DNA from: Candidatus Thalassarchaeaceae archaeon
GTDB lineage: Archaea > Thermoplasmatota > Poseidoniia > Poseidoniales > Thalassarchaeaceae
Direction of reading: 5' to 3'
Length of the DNA stretch: 6,857 nt
NCBI GenBank assembly: GCA_030754395.1
Contig: JASMAJ010000045.1
Coordinates: forward strand, 1-6,857
Of the stretch, positions 1 through 6,127 are shown piece after piece (positions within the stretch are counted from its first letter, which is position 1; each line of letters begins with the position of its first letter). A model generated the notes under the pieces. It did not search any database. It was given only the letters and a program-made list of their open reading frames with translations, and was not told where the DNA came from. Position numbers and translations under genes: made by a program.

Positions 1-58
1 CCTTGTTCTGAAACGCTTCGGCCACAACTTTCAGTATTCGTTCGGGTATTTTACTCAA
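1..58 (-). CDS. possible 5' end of a leftward gene, partial (TTG start)
   Basis: On the minus strand a frame beginning with TTG at 58 stays open to the window edge and reads (M)SKIPERILKVVAEAFQNK, a plausible amphipathic N-terminal helix. A purine-rich GGAAGG at 70-65 lies 7 bases before the TTG, as a ribosome-binding site would. No ATG or GTG occurs in this frame between the TTG and the upstream in-frame stop at 115-113. Only 19 codons are visible, so no function can be given. If real, it would be divergently arranged to moaC, with about 60 bases between the starts. The competing reading is that this DNA belongs to a longer rightward frame continuous with moaC. Confidence 0.35.
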   Translation of the reverse strand, partial: MSKIPERILKVVAEAFQNK

Positions 59-118
59 TGGATGCCTTCCGCACCTCTGATTAGTAAGGTATGCATCCCA
101 AGTAACAGGCGGTTACAG

Positions 119-577
119 ATGAAGGATTCAATCAACGGAATTATCGACATTGGTTCGAAGAATATTGTCGCTCGAGAAGCAGTAGCAACAGGATTGCTAC
201 GATTATCTGCTGAGAGTTTAGATGTTGTTCTCAATGGCAGATCTCCCAAGGGTGATGTCAGAGAAGCATCTACTGTCGCAGCAATTCAAGCGGTAAAGGA
301 AACTCCCAGAATGTTGCCTCACTGTCATCCAATCCCAATTGAAGGTTGCACAGTTGACTGGCAAGTAGAGGGTAATTCTCTCAGGTGTACAGTCAGTGTT
401 CGGACGCATTGGACAACAGGTGTTGAGATGGAATCTCTTTGTGGCGTAAATGCTGGACTTCTTTGTGCATGGGATATGCTAAAATCGATAGAGAAGGACG
501 AGAATGGTCAGTATCTTAATGCTGTAATTGAGGACGTTCGTGTTCTGCGCAAGAGCAAGGGCGACCCGCATGATTGA
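119..577 (+). CDS. moaC: cyclic pyranopterin monophosphate synthase MoaC
   Basis: MoaC converts the GTP-derived 3',8-cyclo intermediate made by MoaA into cyclic pyranopterin monophosphate, an early cytoplasmic step of molybdenum/tungsten cofactor synthesis. The 152-residue product matches the family end to end. It has the KGDV motif (K44-V47), the segment AIQAVKETP followed by CHP (H70), TGVEMESL (E103 and E105), and WDMLKSIEKD (D119, K122, K126) followed by a lysine-rich C-terminus. These correspond to the conserved residues of E. coli MoaC. I chose the ATG at 119 because only about seven residues then precede the conserved IIDIGSK region. The frame is open upstream, with another ATG at 62 and no stop back to position 2, so a longer N-terminus is possible. 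The ribosome-binding site is weak. No other molybdopterin gene is visible beside it. Confidence 0.93.
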   Translation: MKDSINGIIDIGSKNIVAREAVATGLLRLSAESLDVVLNGRSPKGDVREASTVAAIQAVKETPRMLPHCHPIPIEGCTVDWQVEGNSLRCTVSVRTHWTTGVEMESLCGVNAGLLCAWDMLKSIEKDENGQYLNAVIEDVRVLRKSKGDPHD

Positions 578-603
578 ATGCTTAACGCTACTCGCACGGC
601 TCA

Positions 604-1557
604 ATGGCCACCATTGATTTGGAGAATCACTTCCTTGCTGCAACTGAGGCCGCGGCCATTGCCGCTTCTTGGTGGCGTGGTAAAGGAGACGGAAAAGCCG
701 CCGATGGAGCAGCGGTCGAGGCCATGCGAAAGGTGTTCGATGAAGTTCCATTCGATGGCCGTGTTGCTATAGGTGAAGGGGAGCGCGACGACGCTCCAAT
801 GCTATGGATTGGCGAGCCCCTAGGTTCTATGCAGGGCGACCCGAATGCTCTACAGATTGACATTGCCGTAGATCCACTTGAATGCACAAATCACGTGGCT
901 AAAGATTTACCAAATGCTATGGCAGTTCTTGCAGCAGCTCCTCGTGGAGCACTATTGCATGCACCCGATTGCTACATGAACAAAATTGCAGGGCCAGCCG
1001 AACTTAATGGCGTGATTAGTCTAGATGCTTCCACTTCATACAATGTAGAGGCTGCCGCTTCAGCATTAGGCAAGAAACAATCAGAACTCAATATTGTCGT
1101 TATGGATAGGCCCCGCCACGAGACTCTAATTTCTGAACTCAATGCTCATAATGTAAATGTAATATTGATTGGAGATGGAGATGTATCTGCAGCTCTAAAT
1201 GCAGCCGATCCAAAGTCAGAAATCGATATGCTGATGGGCATAGGGGCAGCACCGGAAGGGGTCATTACTGCAACTGCTCTTAGAGGACTAGGGGCTCCAT
1301 TTGAAGGCCGATTGGTCTTCAAGAATGAAGGTCATCGTGAGCGTGCTGAACAAATGATTGATGGAGATGTAGACCGACTATGGGACCGAGATGAATTGTG
1401 TTCTAGTGATGATTCGATGTTTATCGGGACAGGTGTTTGTCCAGGTAGGACATTTGGTGTTGAAGAGCTCTCAGATGGCAGATTTTCTGTTCAATCAGAG
1501 GTCATAGACGTGGCCAGCGGGGCTCACAGATTCATTGACTCAATTCGTCGAGCCTAA
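604..1557 (+). CDS. glpX: class II fructose-1,6-bisphosphatase (GlpX family)
   Basis: Hydrolyses fructose 1,6-bisphosphate to fructose 6-phosphate and phosphate, the committed step of gluconeogenesis. The 317-residue product follows GlpX in order: GKGDGKAADGAAVEAMR (residues 26-42, metal-ligand aspartate D29), GEGERDDAPML (57-67, E58/E60), the phosphate/metal loop DPLECT (90-95), the segment around CYMNK (123-127), PRHETLISEL (170-179), DGDVSAAL (191-198) and GIGAAPEGV (212-220, E218). It is about 20 residues shorter than E. coli GlpX, mostly near the C-terminus. In the loop the usual DPIEGTR is DPLECTN: glycine is replaced by C94 and arginine by N96, while the catalytic-type threonine T95 remains. 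The start is fixed by an in-frame stop at 583-585 and has no clear Shine-Dalgarno sequence. It starts 26 bases after the moaC stop, so it may be co-transcribed. The next gene encodes the preceding enzyme of the pathway. Confidence 0.93.
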   Translation: MATIDLENHFLAATEAAAIAASWWRGKGDGKAADGAAVEAMRKVFDEVPFDGRVAIGEGERDDAPMLWIGEPLGSMQGDPNALQIDIAVDPLECTNHVAKDLPNAMAVLAAAPRGALLHAPDCYMNKIAGPAELNGVISLDASTSYNVEAAASALGKKQSELNIVVMDRPRHETLISELNAHNVNVILIGDGDVSAALNAADPKSEIDMLMGIGAAPEGVITATALRGLGAPFEGRLVFKNEGHRERAEQMIDGDVDRLWDRDELCSSDDSMFIGTGVCPGRTFGVEELSDGRFSVQSEVIDVASGAHRFIDSIRRA

Positions 1558-1608
1558 GCAAAAATCCTGAGACTACAGGCAAAGCCTTCATCTCTAGGAC
1601 CCCCCACG

Positions 1609-1624
1609 TCGAATCGAGGTTCGA
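1609..1624 (+). promoter_or_regulatory. ribosome-binding site of fba inside a small hairpin loop
   Basis: GAGGT at 1616-1620 lies 6 bases before the fba ATG and is a good Shine-Dalgarno sequence. It falls between TCGAA (1609-1613) and TTCGA (1620-1624), so GAGG would sit in a six-base loop of a five-pair hairpin. The pairing is seen directly. Whether it matters for translation is inference, since a stem this short may be coincidental. Confidence 0.4.
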
Positions 1625-1626
1625 TA

Positions 1627-2637
1627 ATGGACACCGAATTGCTTGAGCAAACAGCACGTGAATTGGTATCACAAGGACGTGGCATTCTAGCCGCCGATGA
1701 GAGTAATGGAACTATGTCAAACAGACTGCAAGCCGTAGGTGTTGAACCTTCTCCTGAAACTCGTCGAGCCTATCGTTCAAACATTTTCGTTACATCAGGT
1801 TATGACTCGGCAATTAGCGGTGTAATCTTATTCGACGAAACTATCCGCCAAAAAATGGATGATGGGACTCCAATTCCTCAGTATTTGGCTAGCCGAGGTG
1901 TTCATCCTGGAATCAAAGTTGATACTGGTGCTAAGGAACTTGCTCACCATTCTGGTGAAAAAATAACCGAGGGTCTCGATGGACTTCGCGAGCGATGTGA
2001 AGAGTATTTTTCCATGGGTGCACGTTTTGCTAAGTGGCGAGCCGTAATCAGAATTGGAGATGGAATGCCGAGTGCTGCAAACCTCTCAACCAATGCCCAT
2101 GCACTTGCTCGATATGCGGCGATTTGTCAAGAACAGGGATTAGTTCCCATAATTGAGCCAGAGGTTTTGATGGACGGAGTTCATGATGCTCAGCGTTGTT
2201 ACGAAGTTACTGCTGAGATTTTAGATGCTACATTTGAAGCTTGTAAGATACAGGGTGTGCACATCCCTGGTGCTCTTCTCAAACCGAATATGATTCTACC
2301 CGGAAAGGCTTGTTCGGATCAGGGCTCTCGTGAGAGCGCGGCCCAGATGACTGTAGATTGTCTAACAAATCATGTACCACACAATCTCCCTGGAATCGTA
2401 TTTCTGTCTGGTGGTCAATCTGATGAGGATGCCACAGCACATCTGAATCTGATGAATGCAATGGATGGAGAACACCCTTGGCAATTATCCTATTCTTACG
2501 GACGAGCTCTTCTCGCACATGCGTTACAAACTTGGGCTAGTGGTTCAAATGAAGATAGTCAACAAGCCTTCCTCCATCGTGCTAAGATGAACAGTCTCGC
2601 TCGCTCAGGAGATTGGTCAGTTAGTTTAGAATCCTAA
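1627..2637 (+). CDS. fba: class I fructose-bisphosphate aldolase, eukaryotic/bacterial type
   Basis: Reversibly condenses glyceraldehyde 3-phosphate and dihydroxyacetone phosphate to fructose 1,6-bisphosphate through a Schiff base. The 336-residue product resembles animal and plant class I aldolase throughout: GRGILAADESNGT (residues 17-29), GVILFDETIRQK, the FAKWR motif with K136, EPE at 177-179, the Schiff-base lysine K219 in LLKPNM, FLSGGQS, and SYGRAL for phosphate binding. It ends near residue 336, without the extended C-terminal tail ending in tyrosine found in vertebrate enzymes. It is not the DhnA-type archaeal aldolase and not the bifunctional archaeal aldolase/phosphatase. The ATG at 1627 is supported by GAGGT six bases upstream. 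It follows glpX by 69 bases, so the two probably act together in gluconeogenesis. The 3' end meets a convergent gene. Confidence 0.95.
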   Translation: MDTELLEQTARELVSQGRGILAADESNGTMSNRLQAVGVEPSPETRRAYRSNIFVTSGYDSAISGVILFDETIRQKMDDGTPIPQYLASRGVHPGIKVDTGAKELAHHSGEKITEGLDGLRERCEEYFSMGARFAKWRAVIRIGDGMPSAANLSTNAHALARYAAICQEQGLVPIIEPEVLMDGVHDAQRCYEVTAEILDATFEACKIQGVHIPGALLKPNMILPGKACSDQGSRESAAQMTVDCLTNHVPHNLPGIVFLSGGQSDEDATAHLNLMNAMDGEHPWQLSYSYGRALLAHALQTWASGSNEDSQQAFLHRAKMNSLARSGDWSVSLES

Positions 2638-2657
2638 TCTCTCAATATTGAGTTAGG
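2633..2657. terminator. inverted repeat at the fba 3' end, possible terminator
   Basis: The perfect palindrome CTCAATATTGAG (2641-2652) is flanked by CCTAA (2633-2637, containing the fba stop) and TTAGG (2653-2657). Together they could form a stem with a three-base bulge (TCT, 2638-2640). It lies in the 36-base gap between convergent genes. No long T tract follows, so termination is inferred from position and symmetry only. Confidence 0.4.
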
Positions 2658-2675
2658 AGATACGAGTATTATCTC
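2657..2675. terminator. second inverted repeat between convergent genes
   Basis: GAGATA (2657-2662) and TATCTC (2670-2675) are exact inverse complements around a seven-base loop. The right arm overlaps the stop codon of the leftward winged-helix gene. Together with the adjoining palindrome it fills the whole convergent gap, consistent with a two-way transcription end, though the sequence alone does not prove this. Confidence 0.35.
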
Positions 2676-2928
2676 AGTTCTCGCCGTCTAGAACACCTGC
2701 TCGCAGAGTCCACACACAGATTTCGTAGCGGCCGGAGAGTGCTCCGCCACGCTTTGTAGTAGAGACCTTGAGAATGTCCTTGTCTTTTGAGAGAACGTTT
2801 CCTAGTTGTTGAGGTGTAGTTCCGTGTCTCATGGTCGAATTCACATGCTCGAGAATTTCAGTCGTATTTGCCTCGCCGCGAACGTTGAGAAATTTCTTTA
2901 TTTTTTGTCGTAGTCTTGTTGTGCGCAT
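2674..2928 (-). CDS. small winged-helix protein, second gene of pair
   Basis: An 84-residue basic protein with no family name I can give with certainty. Its layout fits a winged helix: helix 1 at about residues 5-15 (LRQKIKKFLNV), helix 2 after NTTEI (21-32), a probable recognition helix at 38-48 (TPQQLGNVLSK), then a basic beta-hairpin wing with KVSTTKRGG (54-62) and GRYEICVWTLR. The ATG at 2928 is preferred over an in-frame ATG at 2997. AAAGGAG at 2943-2937 leaves an eight-base spacer to it, and it sits 2 bases after the stop of the upstream gene, which suggests translational coupling. The product is similar along its length to that neighbour, so the pair looks like a tandem duplication. 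Probable role: DNA binding, perhaps as a heterodimer (inference). Confidence 0.75.
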   Translation of the reverse strand: MRTTRLRQKIKKFLNVRGEANTTEILEHVNSTMRHGTTPQQLGNVLSKDKDILKVSTTKRGGALSGRYEICVWTLRAGVLDGEN

Positions 2929-2930
2929 TT

Positions 2931-3209
2931 TTAGTTCTCCTTTGTCTTGTTTATCTGATTCCTTTCGTGATGCTTGACCCATGATTCTGATGCCCATTCT
3001 GATACTGGGAGATCAGTTAACTGCATTCCACTTTTCCTGACTGTACCAATTCGAACGATTTTATTATCTGATTCAAGTATACTAGTTATTTCACTAGGGT
3101 GGCTGTTGACTTCAATTTGACTGGATAACCAGGCTGATATTTCAATCGTATTTCTAGGGCGTTCAGAGAGGTAGTTTCGAATAAGTTCGCGTAGGTTTTG
3201 CGAGCTCAT
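2931..3209 (-). CDS. small winged-helix protein, first gene of pair
   Basis: A 92-residue protein, first in the leftward two-gene operon. Its N-terminal 60 residues parallel the next gene: LRELIRNYL (6-14) against LRQKIKKFL, NTIEISAWL (20-28) against NTTEILEHV, then SEITSILESDNKIVRIGTVRK (39-59) against QQLGNVLSKDKDILKVSTTKR. This gives a three-helix plus wing outline of the winged-helix type. After residue 60 it diverges into a Trp- and Lys-containing tail (WASESWVKHHE). The ATG at 3209 follows CGAGG (3225-3221) by 11 bases. A short overlapping ATG at 3219 opens a four-codon frame ending in TGA that overlaps this start. A TATA-like box lies about 70 bases upstream. No precise function can be assigned; a role as transcription regulator is inferred from the fold. 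Confidence 0.7.
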   Translation of the reverse strand: MSSQNLRELIRNYLSERPRNTIEISAWLSSQIEVNSHPSEITSILESDNKIVRIGTVRKSGMQLTDLPVSEWASESWVKHHERNQINKTKEN

Positions 3210-3276
3210 ATTTCAGTCATCCTCGAGTGGTTACGGTGGCAGGAACCGGTCCGTTGTCTACAGGAGAGCAGGCGTT

Positions 3277-3285
3277 GATATAATA
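3277..3285 (-). promoter_or_regulatory. TATA-like box for the winged-helix operon
   Basis: Read leftward the sequence is TATTATATC, a good archaeal TATA-like element in a less AT-rich context. Transcription would start about 25 bases further left, near 3253, leaving a leader of about 45 bases before the ATG at 3209. A TCTGCAA heptamer at 3288-3294 is directly adjacent on its upstream side, where a bound repressor could block TBP/TFB. Confidence 0.45.
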
Positions 3286-3287
3286 GT

Positions 3288-3349
3288 TCTGCAACTCCCC
3301 ACCTCCTTTCGTTACATATTGTTGCAGAAAATGCGCCTAATATCTGCAA
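3288..3349. repeat. three copies of heptamer TCTGCAA, candidate operator
   Basis: TCTGCAA occurs at 3288-3294 and 3343-3349 on the plus strand and at 3322-3328 on the minus strand (as TTGCAGA). The last two form a 7-bp inverted repeat with starts 21 bases apart, about two helical turns. It can be extended outward by T-A, T-A and a G-T wobble. The sites lie in the divergent intergenic region between genes that encode winged-helix proteins, so autoregulation is an obvious possibility. The repeats are seen directly; binding is inference. Confidence 0.45.
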
Positions 3350-3360
3350 TAAAGTCGGTG

Positions 3361-3430
3361 TGGAAATGAAACTGTTATTTTTTCCATTGGAAATATGTAA
3401 TGAAATGTAACTAAAAAGATAATTTTAATA
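3361..3430 (+). promoter_or_regulatory. AT-rich promoter region of the 872-residue gene
   Basis: An AT-rich tract ends in TTTTAATA (3423-3430), a possible TATA box 39 bases before the GTG start. Upstream are TTTCCATTGGAAA (3381-3393), a 6+1+6 inverted repeat, a second TGGAAAT at 3361-3367, and ATGTAA at 3395-3400 and 3405-3410, exactly 10 bases apart. The octamer TTTCCATT recurs at 6112-6119, just before the candidate RNA gene. The exact promoter is uncertain. Confidence 0.4.
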
Positions 3431-3468
3431 GTGAAGCCCCTGCTAACTGATTCAGGAGAGGGTGATTA

Positions 3469-6087
3469 GTGCCGTTTGACCCGGAATCGACTGCTTCAGG
3501 CCAACCTAAGTTTGAATTGCGTAGAATACGTTCAGGGCATCGTCGTCGTTTGTTAGATCGACTGACAGATGGTGGTGCTACTGTTAGTGAACTTGCTCGT
3601 GATACTGTTTTACGAATTCCTCACGCTTCTGCAGAACTTAGAAGGATGAGAACCGATGGACTGGTAGCCAGTGACCAAATAGCTGGCTCAAGAGGTGCTC
3701 GCCTTCATCTTACTCAATCCGGCTGGGAAGAAATACGCCTAGATGAGTTATCACGTGCCCAAGATGCATTTCCTCTTCCTCAACCATCGAGTCATTGTTG
3801 TCTTCTGGCTAGGGATGGAGCTAATTTGCTTCTAGGTATACTTGCTCCAATTGACAGCCCTCTTGTGTTAATTCCAGATCGTCCTCTTCTTTCCACATCC
3901 ACTGAACGAATATACAGTGGAAGTGAGGGGGTCTCTTGGACTTGGGCGATACTTAGAGAGAGAAGTCCTAGGTGGTTTAATCTAACTACCTTAGAAATGC
4001 TTCAGGCCCCACCTACAACTTACGATCCAGAGAATATTTCATCCTACGTAGGGGAGAATCATATTATTGGGATTGTTCGTGCACGATTAGTTGACGAAGA
4101 TCAACCGATGGCTCTAGCACCTGGGATTTGGTTTGAACCACCTAATCATCGACCAGAACCTCCTCTCCCTGAAGCGAGTCATCATAGGGGGAAATGGATA
4201 CTTGGAAATTGTCACGAGTTATCTCCTGAGATTAGACCTAAGGAACCAATCATGGCTCTAATGGATGAACGTCTTCCACGTTCAATGTTACTAAGAACAG
4301 CAAGAATTGGTGCACTTGTAGTTGCAGATTTGGGTGGCCTAGATGCTATTGGTGATGCATACCCAATCTCTTGTCTTGATTATTGGATAGAAAGAGCTCA
4401 TCCTCGATTAACTGCTTCAGAGAGGAAAAGGCGCCTCTCTAGTCTCAGAGAGCGATTGACATCGAATCGTAAGGTGCGAACTGAAGAGTCAACTTGGAGA
4501 CGATTCAGGAGAGATTGGGCTGATTCTGAATTTTCAACAAATGAGGAAAGTATTCGTCTACTCGAAACGCGCGGATTAGGCCAAGTTGCTAGAACCTCAC
4601 TGATTGAATGGTCGGTATCCGAAACTGAAAGACCCCCCCTCGTTCTTGATCTTCATGATTCGCTCCCCGAAGATGTTCTGAATACAGTAGTTTCACATCC
4701 CTCCTTACGTCTTGCATTAACCACTTCACCTTCAGAATTATTATCTATTTTTGATGAATTAGTGGTAGACCCGCTACGTCCACTTCCATGGTTACGATTG
4801 CGAACGAAAGGAGGCAGAGATCTTCCTCTTCGATTAGTTACTGACTCAATTCCATTATTAGAGGAGGAAATACACGAAGCCTCTGACATAGTTTCTCCTT
4901 GGAAAATACTTGGCTTAGAAAATGAGCCATCTGAATTTATTGAAGTAGATTCATCAATGATTGGCTCCGCAATTTCTCAATTTCCTGAAGGGAATGAAGA
5001 TTGGGCCAACATGATGGAAGCAAGTTATCCAATAGCTGCTTGGATAGCCTCACCGAGAAGAACTCGTTGGCATCGTTGGCAGAGGCTAATGAATAGGATT
5101 GATTCAGAATGGTTGGCATTAATGGATTTAGAGTTTTTACCTCTTGAGAGATTGGCGGAGGTTGCGAACAAGGCTCCTGAGCGAGTTTTGCTGAGATTCG
5201 AGGAACAATTACGAATAATGATTAGAGCCGATTCAGAAATTGCCCTTCGCACAAGACCCGCAACCGACTCTTCTCAAGCCTCAAGAGGTGACTCTTGGGT
5301 TGCAGCTCAGCTTCTAGCAAATGCTCCTTGGTTACCTCAAGATCTGCAACCAGATTTACTTCGATGGGCTCTTGAAGCATGGCTAAAAAATCCTCCTAAT
5401 AATTCTAGAATTGCCCTTGAAGCTGTTGATTGGATGCATTCGGGACAAATTGGAGATTCGTCAACCTTTGATCCGATACTTCAGGGGATTCTTAGAAGTT
5501 CTAGAGATTTACCTGAAGATCATGATTTGAAAATTTGGTCTCTTCTTGTAGACAGAATTGTTGGTGGAAAAATGTTACAGATAGAAGAACTAGAGAAGAT
5601 AGTAAAGACTCTTCCTCTAGATTGGTGGGCTCCTATTGCTCCTGAGGTTCTAATAAACATTCTAGGTGATGAAGAATCATCCAATTGGTTGTTACAGAAT
5701 CCTCTTCCATGGTCTGCTGCAATTCTCAGACCCGAGGGTGAAGTCAGTCAGTCCCCTGGTCTTCGGAGTATTACTCATAATGGTTGTCCGCCAGAGTTAC
5801 ATGTAGCAATATCTAGAAGATTTAGAGCACGTTATGAAAGGGGAGCCCTACCAGATACGGCTGCGCCTATTATCGATTTGCTGGCTGCTCTTGATGACCT
5901 ACAGGAGGGCCGTTCTCCAAATTCAGGAAGAACTCATCCAATGGTTGGATGGTTAGCACAGCCTATTGAGAAGTGGCCAGTTATGACAAATGAGATGGTC
6001 ATGAATGGAGACCCACATGTCGCTGAACGCTTGATTAAACGAATTTCAGGGTATAATAACAACCTTTTCAGTAAACAACAATTTTGA
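3469..6087 (+). CDS. large protein of unknown function with N-terminal winged helix
   Basis: An 872-residue protein I do not recognise. Residues about 24-90 look like a winged helix of the ArsR/MarR general type: a basic helix RRRLLDRLTDGG, then TVSELARDTV, a probable recognition helix (HASAELRRMRTDGL, 52-65), and a wing (VASDQIAGSRGARLHLT) leading to SGWEEI. The remaining roughly 780 residues are soluble, tryptophan-rich and largely helical in appearance. I see no signal peptide, membrane span, Walker motif, zinc ribbon or nuclease motif. A basic patch (ERKRRLSSLRERL) lies near residues 320-335. The GTG start is fixed by an in-frame TGA at 3463-3465, and AGGAG at 3454-3458 gives a 10-base spacer. 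It may be monocistronic, since it has a long upstream region and is followed by a non-coding stretch. A regulator or scaffold role is only a guess. Confidence 0.9.
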   Translation: MPFDPESTASGQPKFELRRIRSGHRRRLLDRLTDGGATVSELARDTVLRIPHASAELRRMRTDGLVASDQIAGSRGARLHLTQSGWEEIRLDELSRAQDAFPLPQPSSHCCLLARDGANLLLGILAPIDSPLVLIPDRPLLSTSTERIYSGSEGVSWTWAILRERSPRWFNLTTLEMLQAPPTTYDPENISSYVGENHIIGIVRARLVDEDQPMALAPGIWFEPPNHRPEPPLPEASHHRGKWILGNCHELSPEIRPKEPIMALMDERLPRSMLLRTARIGALVVADLGGLDAIGDAYPISCLDYWIERAHPRLTASERKRRLSSLRERLTSNRKVRTEESTWRRFRRDWADSEFSTNEESIRLLETRGLGQVARTSLIEWSVSETERPPLVLDLHDSLPEDVLNTVVSHPSLRLALTTSPSELLSIFDELVVDPLRPLPWLRLRTKGGRDLPLRLVTDSIPLLEEEIHEASDIVSPWKILGLENEPSEFIEVDSSMIGSAISQFPEGNEDWANMMEASYPIAAWIASPRRTRWHRWQRLMNRIDSEWLALMDLEFLPLERLAEVANKAPERVLLRFEEQLRIMIRADSEIALRTRPATDSSQASRGDSWVAAQLLANAPWLPQDLQPDLLRWALEAWLKNPPNNSRIALEAVDWMHSGQIGDSSTFDPILQGILRSSRDLPEDHDLKIWSLLVDRIVGGKMLQIEELEKIVKTLPLDWWAPIAPEVLINILGDEESSNWLLQNPLPWSAAILRPEGEVSQSPGLRSITHNGCPPELHVAISRRFRARYERGALPDTAAPIIDLLAALDDLQEGRSPNSGRTHPMVGWLAQPIEKWPVMTNEMVMNGDPHVAERLIKRISGYNNNLFSKQQF

Positions 6088-6105
6088 AAATAATTACTAT
6101 TTTCA
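6085..6105. repeat. AT-rich inverted repeat over the stop codon
   Basis: TGAAAATA (6085-6092) and TATTTTCA (6098-6105) are perfect inverse complements around a five-base loop, and the left arm begins with the stop codon of the 872-residue gene. It could be a weak terminator, or an operator/promoter element of the RNA-like region that starts about 25 bases later. The symmetry is clear; the role is undecided. Confidence 0.4.
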
Positions 6106-6127
6106 TTGTAATTTCCATTAATTTCTC

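Noticed and set aside
578..772. Frame starting at the ATG overlapping the moaC stop region
   Set aside because: It is out of frame with the clear GlpX coding sequence beneath it and has no domain resemblance.
2674..2997. Longer form of the second winged-helix gene starting at 2997
   Set aside because: It would overlap the upstream gene by 67 bases and has no ribosome-binding site, whereas the ATG at 2928 has AAAGGAG at ideal spacing and retains the whole conserved domain.
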